A stretch of DNA of 64,000 nt from Bacillus mobilis. GTDB lineage: Bacteria; Bacillota; Bacilli; Bacillales; Bacillaceae_G. Positions 45,948-54,095 of the stretch are shown piece by piece; position 1 is the first letter of the stretch, and every line of letters starts with the position of its first letter. The notes under the pieces were generated by a model. The model ran no database searches. It saw only the letters and a list, made by a program, of their open reading frames with translations, and had not been told where the DNA came from. Location of the stretch: NCBI RefSeq assembly GCF_001884045.1, contig NZ_MACF01000018.1, forward strand, positions 1 to 64,000, read 5' to 3'. Position numbers and translations under genes: made by a program.

Positions 45948-46568
45948 ATGAGCAATCAAACTACTACACATCATGTGAAAATGACAACAGCGGATCCATC
46001 TGGAATTGGACTATTTGGATTAGCGATGGTAACACTTGTAGCATCATCTCAAAAGTTAGGCTTAACAGATGGCGTTTCACTTGTATTACCATGGGCAATC
46101 TTTTTAGGAGGATTCGCACAAATCTTTGCGTGCATTCACGATGCAAAGCATAACAATACGTTCGGTACAACAGCATTCGGTGCATACGGCCTATTTTGGT
46201 TAGGTGTTGGAATGACTTGGTTAATTCAACTTGGAGTATTTGGCGAAAAATTAGCACAAGCTGCAGATTCAAAACAGCTTGGGGTAGCCTTTATCGGATA
46301 TTTGATTTTCACGATCTTTATGACAATTGGTGCAATGGAAACACATAAAGTATTATTTATGATTTTCGTCCTTATTGATTTCTTATTTATCGGTCTTTCA
46401 TTAAGTACTTTAGGTGTTATGCCGCATGCAATGCATAATTTAGCAGCATATTCTGAACTTCTTATTTCATTATTATCTTTCTATGGTTCAGCAGCAGCAG
46501 TGTTAAATACACACTTCGGAAAAGTTGTTTTACCAGTTGGAAAGCCGTTTGGTATTTTTAAAAAGTAA
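45948..46568 (+). CDS. acetate uptake transporter (AceTr/GPR1-FUN34-YaaH family)
   Basis: The product is 206 residues with six helices. The family signature appears as ADPSGIGLFGLAMVTL (NPAPLGL-type in other members), followed by LPWAIFLGGFAQIFA. SatP/YaaH proteins are hexameric channels for acetate and succinate. Start ATG 45948 follows AGGAGG (45937-45942). A single gene with its own promoter and terminator. Confidence 0.9.
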   Translation: MSNQTTTHHVKMTTADPSGIGLFGLAMVTLVASSQKLGLTDGVSLVLPWAIFLGGFAQIFACIHDAKHNNTFGTTAFGAYGLFWLGVGMTWLIQLGVFGEKLAQAADSKQLGVAFIGYLIFTIFMTIGAMETHKVLFMIFVLIDFLFIGLSLSTLGVMPHAMHNLAAYSELLISLLSFYGSAAAVLNTHFGKVVLPVGKPFGIFKK

Positions 46569-46569
46569 T

Positions 46570-46609
46570 AAAAAAGCACAGATGATTGTATAGTCATCTG
46601 TGCTTTTTT
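46570..46609 (+). terminator. terminator after acetate transporter gene
   Basis: AAAAAAGCACAGATGA pairs with TCATCTGTGCTTTTTT across TTGTATAG. Confidence 0.93.
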
Positions 46610-46642
46610 GTATGAAGTAAACGGAAATAATAAAAAATATAA

Positions 46643-46690
46643 TTGAAATTGATTCTCATTATTAATATAATGAGAATGAGAATCATTTAT
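46643..46690 (+). promoter_or_regulatory. promoter with Fur-type operator for the flavodoxin operon
   Basis: TTGAAA (46643-46648), a 17-base spacer and TATAAT (46666-46671). A perfect 11-base inverted repeat, ATTCTCATTAT-TAAT-ATAATGAGAAT (46652-46677), covers the spacer and -10. A further GAGAATCATT half-site follows, matching the overlapping Fur box pattern. It implies iron repression. Confidence 0.75.
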
Positions 46691-46710
46691 TGTAAGAGGG
46701 GGATGCCGAA

Positions 46711-47154
46711 GTGGCGAAAATTTTAATAGCTTATGCAAGTATGTCAGGAAATACAGAGAGTATTGCTGATTTAATTAAAGTTAGTTTAGATGCTTTTGAT
46801 CATGAAGTAGTATTACAAGAAATGGAAGGCATGGATGCAGAAGAATTGTTAGTCTATGATGGAATTATTTTAGGATCTTATACGTGGGGCGATGGTGAAC
46901 TACCATTTGAAGCGGAAGATTTCCATGATGACTTGGATAATATAGATTTATCAGGGAAAAAAGTAGCGGTATTCGGATCAGGGGATACGGCGTATGAACT
47001 GTTTTGTGAAGCGGTAACGATATTTGAAGAGAAACTTGTAGAACGCGGTGCAGAGCTTGTACAAGAAGGGTTGAAAATTGAACTAGCTCCAGAAGATGAA
47101 GAGGATGTTGAAAAATGCAGTAATTTTGCAATTGCATTTGCTGAGAAGTTCTAA
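46711..47154 (+). CDS. flavodoxin
   Basis: The product is 147 residues, short-chain flavodoxin. The FMN phosphate loop is ASMSGNTESIAD and the second loop is GSYTWGDGELPFEAEDF. GTG 46711 follows AAGAGGGGG by about 11 bases. Flavodoxin replaces ferredoxin as an electron carrier under iron starvation, which fits the Fur-type operator at its promoter. It is followed after 16 bases by the next gene. Confidence 0.93.
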   Translation: MAKILIAYASMSGNTESIADLIKVSLDAFDHEVVLQEMEGMDAEELLVYDGIILGSYTWGDGELPFEAEDFHDDLDNIDLSGKKVAVFGSGDTAYELFCEAVTIFEEKLVERGAELVQEGLKIELAPEDEEDVEKCSNFAIAFAEKF

Positions 47155-47170
47155 GAATGGGAGTGTCAAC

Positions 47171-48070
47171 GTGGAGACAATGCTAAGTGCGACCGCTATC
47201 ACAAAGTTAAGAGATGGAAAACTTATGTTAGCTACTACATATAATGGCTTATTTATTGAACAAGACGGAGAATGGAAACAAATTTTAAATGGTTTTCAAA
47301 AACGAATTAGGGATTTACATAGCGAGGATAATGTAGTGTATGGTGTAGGGGACGAAGGGATTTTTATTCGTAGTATGAATGGTGGAGAGAACTGGACGGT
47401 GCAGCGTTTTCCAACAAAAGCAACGAGTTGGAATGTGTGTAGTAATGTACAAGGAACTGTCATTGCTCATGGAGATAAAACGTTGTATCATTCGAATGAT
47501 TTTGGTTCGACATGGGAAACCATTCATCCATTTCTTGAGTATGGTGGCGAGGCACCATCTATTCGATCGTTATTTTTATATAAACATTACTTATTTATCG
47601 GTACGAAAATACATGCTAAATATGGTGGTGTTTGGCTCTTTAATTTGGAGACACGTAAATTAAAGAGGATTAAGATCGTGATAAATCAGATGATCTCAGC
47701 GTTGACTTTACACAATTCTTATATAGTAGCAGCCAGTGGGTCGTGCAAGGGGAGTAGCGGGAATATTTCTTTTTGTAAAATAGATGAAAGTATTGATAGT
47801 GAAAAAATACATTGGCACACATGTCAAAGTGAGCAGAAAGCAAGTAGCTATTTAGCCTTAAGTGTAGATCAACATGTGCTATATACAACGTCAACGCAAA
47901 ATAAGGCGGGAATTAGTACGGTTTGTCGTGTACTCCTAGAAGAAGGACTTGTTACAGTATGTGACTCAGTTAAAGGGCATGGCTGGCGCATTGTTAACCA
48001 AAAAGAGGGCTATGTTGTAGCTGGATCAGGTGAATCAAAAGCAATGCAGCGGAAGAAAAAAGTTATATAG
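47171..48070 (+). CDS. BNR/YCF48-like beta-propeller protein
   Basis: The product is 299 residues from GTG 47171 after GGGAG. It has repeated propeller elements (DGKLMLATTYNGLF, GDEGIFIRSMNGGENWT, YHSNDFGSTWETI) typical of photosystem-assembly/BNR repeats. No signal peptide is visible, so it is presumably cytoplasmic. It is co-transcribed with the iron-regulated flavodoxin, which suggests a role in iron-limited cells. Function otherwise unknown. Confidence 0.75.
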   Translation: METMLSATAITKLRDGKLMLATTYNGLFIEQDGEWKQILNGFQKRIRDLHSEDNVVYGVGDEGIFIRSMNGGENWTVQRFPTKATSWNVCSNVQGTVIAHGDKTLYHSNDFGSTWETIHPFLEYGGEAPSIRSLFLYKHYLFIGTKIHAKYGGVWLFNLETRKLKRIKIVINQMISALTLHNSYIVAASGSCKGSSGNISFCKIDESIDSEKIHWHTCQSEQKASSYLALSVDQHVLYTTSTQNKAGISTVCRVLLEEGLVTVCDSVKGHGWRIVNQKEGYVVAGSGESKAMQRKKKVI

Positions 48071-48081
48071 CAAAAAAAACT

Positions 48082-48110
48082 TTGCTTTTATTATAGTGAT
48101 ATGATATATT
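48082..48110 (+). promoter_or_regulatory. promoter candidate for cold-shock gene leader
   Basis: TTGCTT (48082-48087), a 17-base spacer and TATATT (48105-48110). A transcript would start near 48117. Confidence 0.5.
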
Positions 48111-48155
48111 ATATCTAAACCATTTTACTTTTAATAATATAGAGATTTAAATGAG

Positions 48156-48211
48156 CTGTAACTTCCGAGGAGGATAGCAATGTTAAATCTCCTCTGGGGT
48201 TGCAGTTTTTT
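48156..48211 (+). terminator. attenuator-like hairpin in cold-shock leader
   Basis: CTGTAAC pairs with GTTGCAG and, inside, GAGGAGG pairs with ATCTCCTC, followed by six T's. The stem buries the ribosome site of the tiny ORF at 48180. Confidence 0.7.
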
Positions 48212-48233
48212 AATGTCTGAAGTATTATTGTAA
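48180..48233 (+). CDS. putative 17-residue leader peptide upstream of cold-shock gene
   Basis: ATG 48180 has a perfect GAGGAGG (48167-48173) 6 bases before it. It encodes MLNLLWGCSFLMSEVLL and a stop. The ORF crosses the attenuator-like hairpin, so translation would disrupt it. It could also be a by-product of the terminator of a small RNA. Confidence 0.45.
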   Translation: MLNLLWGCSFLMSEVLL

Positions 48234-48286
48234 AGTGGTTGAAAATGAATATGTACATATAGGTACATTGTAGGAGGATTTTTTAA

Positions 48287-48487
48287 ATGCAAAACGGTAA
48301 AGTAAAATGGTTTAACTCAGAAAAAGGTTTCGGTTTCATCGAAGTTGAAGGCGGAGAAGACGTATTCGTTCATTTCTCAGCTATCCAAGGCGACGGCTTC
48401 AAAACTTTAGAAGAAGGCCAAGAAGTTACTTTCGAAGTAGAACAAGGTAACCGTGGACCTCAAGCTACAAACGTTAACAAGAAGTAA
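48287..48487 (+). CDS. cold-shock protein (CspA family)
   Basis: The product is 66 residues. RNA-binding motifs are RNP1 KGFGFIEV and RNP2 VFVHFS in the usual five-stranded OB fold. It binds single-stranded RNA/DNA and acts as an RNA chaperone, often induced by cold. The cereus group has several csp genes, and I cannot assign the letter. The ribosome site is TAGGAGGA, and a long structured leader precedes it. Confidence 0.95.
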   Translation: MQNGKVKWFNSEKGFGFIEVEGGEDVFVHFSAIQGDGFKTLEEGQEVTFEVEQGNRGPQATNVNKK

Positions 48488-48492
48488 TTACG

Positions 48493-48524
48493 GAAAAAAG
48501 AAGGGCTTGCCCTTCTTTTTTTTT
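48493..48524 (+). terminator. terminator after cold-shock gene
   Basis: AAAAGAAGGGC pairs with GCCCTTCTTTT across TT, then a long T-run. Confidence 0.93.
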
Positions 48525-48680
48525 GCATTTTTTATTGAATAGCCTCCTATGTACATAGCATAATGAGATTTAATTTTCGTTTTTAGACGAAGTATTTCAT
48601 GCATAAAGTGCATGAATGAATAAATAAATACTGAAAATAGAGTATGTGTGTGAAAAGGAATGTAGAAAGAGGTAAATAAA

Positions 48681-49526
48681 TTGGAAAACGCTACACATTT
48701 TATTGTGTTTGATATAGAGAGAAATTTTAGGCCGTATAAATCAGAAGATCCGTCAGAGATAGTTGATATCGGGGCTGTAAAAATAGAAGTAAGTACAATG
48801 AAGGTAATTGGAGAATTTTCAGAGTTAGTAAAACCGAGTGCACGTCTTACTCGGCATACGACAAAATTAACGGGAATTACAAAGGAAGATTTAATTGGTG
48901 TGGAGAACTTCCCGCAAATTATAGAGAAATTTATTCAGTTTATTGGAGAAGACTCTCTATTTGTTTCGTGGGGAAGAGAAGATTATCGTTTTCTATCTCA
49001 TGATTGTACGTTACACGGTATAGAATGTCCAAGTATGGAAAAAGAGAGGAAATTTGATTTACAGAAATTTGTTTTCCAAGCGTATGAAGAACTATTTGAG
49101 CATACACCAAGTTTACAATTTGCAGTAGAACAGCTTGGTTTAACATGGGAAGGAAAGCAACACCGAGCTTTAGCAGATGCTGAAAATACAGCCAAGATAC
49201 TTCTTAAAGTATATAGCGAGAGAGATATTCATAAACGGTACAAAAGACATGGTGAACTTGAACTTGTAGAGAACGGAAAACTAACAGAAAAAGCGAAAAA
49301 AAAGATGCGCAAATGGGTATTTAAAGAAATGAGAAAAAATACAGAGCGTCCTTTCATTTGGAGTACATTTGAAAATAGTGACACGTGGGAAAATATAACG
49401 GAAAGATACTATATAAGCGAATCTACAATAGAACTGTTGAAAAAGCATTTTCCTACGGCGGTTAGAAAGGCGGAAAGGCTGATTAGGCATTTGGCTGAGA
49501 TGGAGAAAGTAGTAGAAGAAAGTTAG
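48681..49526 (+). CDS. DEDDh-family 3'-5' exonuclease
   Basis: The product is 281 residues from TTG 48681 after AGAAAGAGG. It has exonuclease motifs FDIERNF (Exo I, DxE) and a Exo III H-x4-D (HRALADAENTAKI). A basic helical extension of about 90 residues follows (KLTEKAKKKMRKWVFKEM...). It resembles KapD/EXOIII-type nucleases; the C-terminal helix-turn-like segment may bind nucleic acid. Substrate unknown. Confidence 0.85.
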   Translation: MENATHFIVFDIERNFRPYKSEDPSEIVDIGAVKIEVSTMKVIGEFSELVKPSARLTRHTTKLTGITKEDLIGVENFPQIIEKFIQFIGEDSLFVSWGREDYRFLSHDCTLHGIECPSMEKERKFDLQKFVFQAYEELFEHTPSLQFAVEQLGLTWEGKQHRALADAENTAKILLKVYSERDIHKRYKRHGELELVENGKLTEKAKKKMRKWVFKEMRKNTERPFIWSTFENSDTWENITERYYISESTIELLKKHFPTAVRKAERLIRHLAEMEKVVEES

Positions 49527-49553
49527 TGCTATAATCTATTTTATTCATATGTA

Positions 49554-49591
49554 CAACTAAACTTCAGGATTAAGTCGCTGAGGTTTAGTTG
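49554..49591. other. hairpin without T-run in the 49527-49817 gap
   Basis: CAACTAAAC pairs with GTTTAGTTG around TTCAGGATTAAGTCGCTGAG. No T-run follows on the + strand. Otherwise I see only AT-rich sequence with no gene in this 291-base gap. Confidence 0.4.
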
Positions 49592-49817
49592 GAAAATTTC
49601 CGGCTTGTCCCGTATTAGTAATGGAATATTTTATTGTTGTTAGTACGAATGTACATATTATTTGTTTTCTAAGAAAGATAATTGAGAGTAGTGTGAGAAA
49701 TAGAACAAAAAAGAGAGAAGATTACGCAGAGGATTCATTATTTAGGGAGAGATAACGTGAATTTCCAGTTTGAAATATAATAGGAAAAGCATTGTTTACA
49801 TTGTTCGAATTAACGAG

Positions 49818-50027
49818 TTAATATTCATTTTCTGAAAACGGAATATTTAATCTGTTTTCTATAGTACGTAAACGTTGATTTAAACGGTTCAGCCGGCGGG
49901 TGTGTCGCTCAACTGTATTTTCTAATTGATGAACTCTTTCATTTAAGTTATTCACTTGAAAGTTTAACTTATTTATTTTTTGTTCAAGTTCGAATATTCT
50001 TCTTTCTGATGAATTGTAACACCCCAT
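49818..50027 (-). CDS. coiled-coil small protein, 69 aa, paralogue A
   Basis: Read on minus from ATG 50027 behind GGAGGA. It has a short MGCYNSSERR head and then heptad repeats (IFELEQKINKLNFQVNNL) leading to a C-terminal block starting QLENTVERHTRRLNRLNQRL. This block is identical to the end of the gene at 52153-52479. Likely a structural oligomeriser; possibly spore-related, but no direct evidence. Confidence 0.75.
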   Translation of the reverse strand: MGCYNSSERRIFELEQKINKLNFQVNNLNERVHQLENTVERHTRRLNRLNQRLRTIENRLNIPFSENEY

Positions 50028-50202
50028 ATATATCCTCCATTCTATTAAAGTAAGTTTAATCTATAGTAGTATATGTATAAATGAAAGGAAAGGTAACTTA
50101 ATTTAGAAGACTTGGAAAATGCTTAATATATCTTTAAGTTGCGGTGTATTATAGATTAAAGTCGGAGGGTAAGATAAGAATTTATACAAGGGGGGTGCGA
50201 TA

Positions 50203-50550
50203 GTGATAGATATGGATATTAAAGACGTCACGGTACAGATGGAATTAAATGGAGTCTTTTGGAATGAGGATGGGATTGCTGAAATGACCGTGACTACAAA
50301 AGAAGAGCATTCTCTTCTTCTTCGTCTAGTAGTTGACTTAGAAAGTAAAACTATTAGGGCAACGAGTGCCGAAATAGTGAATGGATTCTGCCCTCTGTGC
50401 AAACAGAAAAGGGACGAATGTAGTGAACTGAATGACTTACAAAACAAAATGGATATTTTAGAAGAAGCTTACGATTGGGTGAGAGAGCATCCAGAATATC
50501 GTTTTCAATTATCTTTTTACGAGTACAATAAATTTGAGGTAGTAAAGTGA
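50203..50550 (+). CDS. hypothetical protein with CPLC motif, 115 aa
   Basis: GTG 50203 lies 5 bases after AAGGGGGGTG (ATG 50212 would be too far). The product starts MIDMDIKDVTVQMELNGVFW and has a beta-rich first half. A central FCPLCKQKRDEC follows, with three Cys that could bind a metal. A helical C-terminus includes DWVREHPEYRFQLSF. Not recognised as a named family. Confidence 0.6.
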   Translation: MIDMDIKDVTVQMELNGVFWNEDGIAEMTVTTKEEHSLLLRLVVDLESKTIRATSAEIVNGFCPLCKQKRDECSELNDLQNKMDILEEAYDWVREHPEYRFQLSFYEYNKFEVVK

Positions 50551-50687
50551 AATTTTCATTTTAATCACATACATAGTGACTACTCTAATGGAAATACGCT
50601 TGTACAATAAAGGAAGGAATCTACTAGATTCCGCAACAAATGTCATCTTGAGTTAAAAAATAAGCATATATTGTTATAAAACAGAGC

Positions 50688-50717
50688 AACCGATTCTTAG
50701 TAGAATCGGTTTTTTTA
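50688..50717 (+). terminator. terminator downstream of the 50203 gene
   Basis: AACCGATTCT pairs with AGAATCGGTT across TAGT, followed by a run of T's; it lies about 140 bases after the gene. Confidence 0.85.
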
Positions 50718-50736
50718 TAAATATCAACTATGCCCC

Positions 50737-50768
50737 ACAAATAAAAGAGCGCTTGTTAACAGCGCTCA
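50737..50768 (-). terminator. terminator for minus-strand transcript, beyond bcr1 copy 3
   Basis: On the minus strand GAGCGCTGTTAACAAGCGCTC is followed by TTTTATTT. It lies about 180 bases past the stop of the DUF3900-like gene, with bcr1 copy 3 between them. Confidence 0.7.
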
Positions 50769-50791
50769 GGAAAAATAGTTATATGGAAGCA

Positions 50792-50948
50792 TTTATCCCG
50801 CATTAACGGGCAGTAAGACCCCCCATCTTAGAATTCAGCTGAAGCAACGAAGTTAGGTGGGGTATCAACTGCCCGTAAAAGCCCGATTGGTTCAACTAAT
50901 AATCAGTGGGGATAAACAAAACTCCTACTGATTCAAGTTTCACTTTAT
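50792..50948 (+). repeat. bcr1 repeat element, copy 3 (157 bp)
   Basis: TTTAT at both ends. The most diverged full copy: CGGGCAGT/ACTGCCCG closing pair, a broken second hairpin (CAGTGGGGATAAACAAAACTCC). Its right end overlaps the stop codon of the minus-strand gene. Confidence 0.88.
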
Positions 50949-52036
50949 TCAATCCCGTTCGGGTCATAAGAATACTGCTGCTTATTCTCAATCCGTTCAA
51001 TCACATCTTGCAACTCATCCGGCTTCAGAAACTCAATTGGAGAGAAGCCTTTCTCAAACGTAAGTGTATCAGCCTCAATCATTAATACGTATCGGTCATT
51101 TACCTTTGCGATATGTATTTGATCCCCGAAATCAGCGAGCAGGGCCTTTACAGAGATATGGTCTGCTTTTAGCTTTAATTCCACTTCAGGAGCATGCTCG
51201 ACGATTTGAGCTGTAGCTTCCATTACTTCTTCGGTTGAAAATTGTTCCATAATTTCACGTTTCGGACTGGCAGCCCATACTTCCATCGCTTGGTCGAATT
51301 GTTCACGTTCTTCCGTACCTTCTTCAAATACATCTTCAATTTGGTCATATACCATGTCCATTACTTGTGTTTTCATAATTTCAGGCATAGAGCGTTCGTA
51401 TTCGACGAATTTTAAGAAGTCTTCAAAGTAGCGGGCGTGTGATGCTTGGTGAATTTTTAATTCGCCCACTTCGACCATACCTTCTTCAGGCATGTACGGA
51501 TATTGGATAGATTTCATGTTTTTTGTTGTGATGGCCATTTCAACGTTACGAATCAGTGTAGATTCATCTGAAATTGAAGCAACTTTCGGTTCAAAGTCAC
51601 ATTTCATAACGAAAACGAATGGATCATCAAAGTATTTGCGTAGTTTTGCTTGCGCAATTAAAAATACACCACCGCGTACAGCACTTGTGTCAAGATATGT
51701 ATAAACGAGAGGTTCGCTCATATCTTTAAAGTTTTCTTTAGTTTCTGCAAAGCGAATGCGATTAAATAGGTTGTAATGAGGGTTTGAATCAAGTTCGTGT
51801 CCTTCTTCTACAATGAAGCGACCAATCTTTGTCGGAGCTTGTTCTGTTTTCGCATGACGTTCTACTTTTCGCTTTGAAATTTTTAATAATTCACCATTCA
51901 AAAATTCTTTTAAGGAGCTATCTTCATATTCTTCAGCGTCTAATGTTTGAAAATGTTTGTAGCGTTTATCAACAGCTTCACCTTTTCCTTCTACTTGTAC
52001 AACATAAAAGGAAAGATAATTTATTTCAAAATCCAT
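50945..52036 (-). CDS. DUF3900-like protein, 363 aa
   Basis: ATG 52036 is chosen over GTG 52045 because AAGGTG lies 6 bases upstream of it. The product is cytoplasmic, acidic, with no signal or transmembrane segment (MDFEINYLSFYVVQVEGKGE...). I associate it with the uncharacterised Bacillus family DUF3900 at moderate confidence. The ending SYDPNGIE and its TAA stop fall at the right end of bcr1 copy 3, whose terminal TTTAT supplies the stop. The repeat also separates the gene from its terminator at 50737-50768. Confidence 0.7.
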   Translation of the reverse strand: MDFEINYLSFYVVQVEGKGEAVDKRYKHFQTLDAEEYEDSSLKEFLNGELLKISKRKVERHAKTEQAPTKIGRFIVEEGHELDSNPHYNLFNRIRFAETKENFKDMSEPLVYTYLDTSAVRGGVFLIAQAKLRKYFDDPFVFVMKCDFEPKVASISDESTLIRNVEMAITTKNMKSIQYPYMPEEGMVEVGELKIHQASHARYFEDFLKFVEYERSMPEIMKTQVMDMVYDQIEDVFEEGTEEREQFDQAMEVWAASPKREIMEQFSTEEVMEATAQIVEHAPEVELKLKADHISVKALLADFGDQIHIAKVNDRYVLMIEADTLTFEKGFSPIEFLKPDELQDVIERIENKQQYSYDPNGIE

Positions 52037-52106
52037 ATTTATCACCTTGTTTCATTTCATTAACTCTTATCAGTATAGAGATGGAAAAAACTTTCGTCAA
52101 TTTATA

Positions 52107-52132
52107 TAAGGAAGGGGGAGCCCCTTCCTTCA
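52107..52132. terminator. perfect 10-base-arm hairpin between convergent-facing minus genes
   Basis: AAGGAAGGGG (52108-52117), loop GAG, CCCCTTCCTT (52121-52130). T-runs are weak on both sides. It lies downstream of the coiled-coil gene and upstream of the DUF3900-like gene on the minus strand. Confidence 0.5.
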
Positions 52133-52152
52133 TATATTTTTTCCTTTCGAAA

Positions 52153-52479
52153 TTAAAATCCGTCTTCTAATGCTGAAAATGGAATGTTTAGTCTATTTTC
52201 TATTGTACGTAAACGTTGGTTTAAGCGGTTTAATCTACGTGTATGACGCTCAACCGTGTTTTCTAATTGACGTACTCTTTGTTCAAGCTCATTTACTCGT
52301 CTTTCTAGTTGACGATTTCCAGTACCAGGAAAAGAGATTGGAAGTTGGAATTGTCGATTTTGATCATATGGATTAACTTGTTCTACCGGATCTATATATT
52401 GCTGGTATTGTGCTTGTAAATCATATTGAGGCTGATAACCATTTTGGTTATATGGATCGTATGGATTGTAGGGGTACAT
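52153..52479 (-). CDS. Tyr/Gln/Pro-rich coiled-coil protein, 108 aa, paralogue B
   Basis: ATG 52479 follows GGAGGAT. The N-terminal ~55 residues are low complexity, rich in Tyr, Pro, Asn and Gln (MYPYNPYDPYNQNGYQ). The C-terminal half is a coiled coil whose block starting QLENTVERHTRRLNRLNQRL is identical to paralogue A at 49818-50027. Tyr/Asn/Gln-rich heads occur in spore coat proteins and may mediate assembly; that is inference. Confidence 0.75.
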   Translation of the reverse strand: MYPYNPYDPYNQNGYQPQYDLQAQYQQYIDPVEQVNPYDQNRQFQLPISFPGTGNRQLERRVNELEQRVRQLENTVERHTRRLNRLNQRLRTIENRLNIPFSALEDGF

Positions 52480-52562
52480 AAAACATCCTCCATTTCTTTA
52501 AAATAGGTTAATTTCACCATAATGTATGTGCAAAAGCGGAGCGGTGGCACGGCAAATACCTA

Positions 52563-52719
52563 TTTATCCCGCTTTAATGGGCAGTAAGACCCCCACCTCA
52601 AAATGCAGCGAAAGCAAAGAAGTTAGGTGGGGGATCAACTGCCCCTAAAAGTCCGATTGGTTCAACTAATAATCAGTGGGGGATGAAGAAAACCCCCACT
52701 GATTAAAGTTTCACTTTAT
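52563..52719 (+). repeat. bcr1 repeat element, copy 4 (157 bp)
   Basis: TTTAT at both ends. Both hairpins are intact (ACCCCCACCT/AGGTGGGGGAT; ATCAGTGGGGG/CCCCCACTGAT). It lies in a 531-base gap (52480-53010) whose remainder is AT-rich with three TTGTAA sites (about 52910-52947) before the VanW gene and no other gene. Confidence 0.92.
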
Positions 52720-53010
52720 GTTCACAGGATGTTCCTTTATAAATAAGAATATGGAGTTTTTACATTTGTATTTCGTTCGTTTTATGGTATATACTGGATA
52801 ATATAATGAGGTTACATAAAGGTTACAATTCAATCAAACTCAAACTTTTATGTAAATATGTATAGACATTTGGAAAAGAAAAGGGTAATTTATATAGAGT
52901 AAAAAATAACTTGTAACAATTTATAAATATATTGTAAAATGATTGTAACAAAACATACATAAAAATGAAATAATACATAAAAGTAATATTGGGAAAAAGG
53001 GGAGAGTATA

Positions 53011-53922
53011 TTGTTCCGTAAAGTAAAGGGTATATTAGTTGGGGTGTTATGTGTAGCTATAGTGAGTGGTTGTGGTGCAAAAGTAAGTGATGTTGCATTA
53101 GTAAGTGATATTGGTGGACACACGGTAGAGGCTAAAGCAGAGGTTCAGGATTCTATTAGTTTAGTGGATGGTCGAACTGGTGCGGAAGTGAAAAAGCTAG
53201 ATTTATCGAGTCTAGGTTATTTTGAAGACGAAGCAAAATTTAAAAAATCGGTAACGAAGGTTGCTAAGGAAGTTGGTAAAAACGTTGACAAAAAGATGGT
53301 TCCTTCACGTTTAGCATCTGATGGAAGTTGGCAGGAAGGAAAACCTTCTTATGAATTAATGGAAAAAGAATTAGTAGATAAATTATTAAATGTTGGTATG
53401 TGGGATTCTTCATATCAATTACCTATTGTTGAGAAAAAGCCTACTGCAACACTAAGTGATGCGCAAGGAAGTGGTACGGTAATTGGTAGATATGAAACGA
53501 ATTTAGGTGGCTCAGCAGGTGGCCGTATTGAGAATATCCGTTTGTCAGCAGCGAGCATAAATGGAGTTGTATTAGCAAAAGGAGACAGTTTCTCTTTCAA
53601 TGCATTAATTGGTGATACAACGCCAGATAAAGGATATCAATTAGGAAAAGAAATTGTAGATGGTAAATTAGTAGATGGATATGGCGGCGGTGTTTGTCAA
53701 ACATCATCAACATTATACAATGCAGCAGATCAAGCTGGTTTGAAAATGGTAGAAAGAACGACACATTCTAAAACGGTAGGTTACGTTCCACAAGGAAGAG
53801 ATGCTACAATTGCATATCCATACTTAGACTTAGTGTTTGAAAACACGAATGATGCACCTGTGAAGCTTTATATGGGTATTCAAGGTGGAAAATTAGTTGC
53901 TGAAGTACATAAAATGAAATAA
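53011..53922 (+). CDS. VanW family lipoprotein
   Basis: The product is 303 residues from TTG 53011 behind AAAGGGGAGAG. It is a lipoprotein with lipobox IVSGC, then about 130 residues of linker/pre-domain, then the VanW core: SFSFNALIGDTTPDKGYQ, the YGGGVCQTSSTLYNAA motif and THSKTVGYVPQGRDATI. VanW proteins are extracytoplasmic, structurally related to beta-lactamase-inhibitor and peptidoglycan-linked folds, of unknown activity. It would sit on the outer face of the membrane. Confidence 0.9.
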   Translation: MFRKVKGILVGVLCVAIVSGCGAKVSDVALVSDIGGHTVEAKAEVQDSISLVDGRTGAEVKKLDLSSLGYFEDEAKFKKSVTKVAKEVGKNVDKKMVPSRLASDGSWQEGKPSYELMEKELVDKLLNVGMWDSSYQLPIVEKKPTATLSDAQGSGTVIGRYETNLGGSAGGRIENIRLSAASINGVVLAKGDSFSFNALIGDTTPDKGYQLGKEIVDGKLVDGYGGGVCQTSSTLYNAADQAGLKMVERTTHSKTVGYVPQGRDATIAYPYLDLVFENTNDAPVKLYMGIQGGKLVAEVHKMK

Positions 53923-53931
53923 GAGTTATAA

Positions 53932-53971
53932 AGTCACCTTTTCTGAAAGTTAGAAGAGGTGACTTTTTTAT
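53932..53971 (+). terminator. terminator after VanW gene
   Basis: AAGTCACCTTTT pairs with AAGAGGTGACTT across CTGAAAGTTAG, followed by T's. Confidence 0.88.
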
Positions 53972-54095
53972 TATGAAAAGAAAAAGTGTATAAATTCTGA
54001 CTTTTCTTATTTACATAGGGTGGTTTTAGTTGTATCCTTCAAAGTAACGGTAATATGTAATGGAAAAATATTGGGATAAGGAGATGGAGTTATTC

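Noticed and set aside
49741-49780. 7-codon ORF after GGGAGAG at about 49757
   Set aside because: Too short, no conservation evidence and no nearby gene it could lead into.
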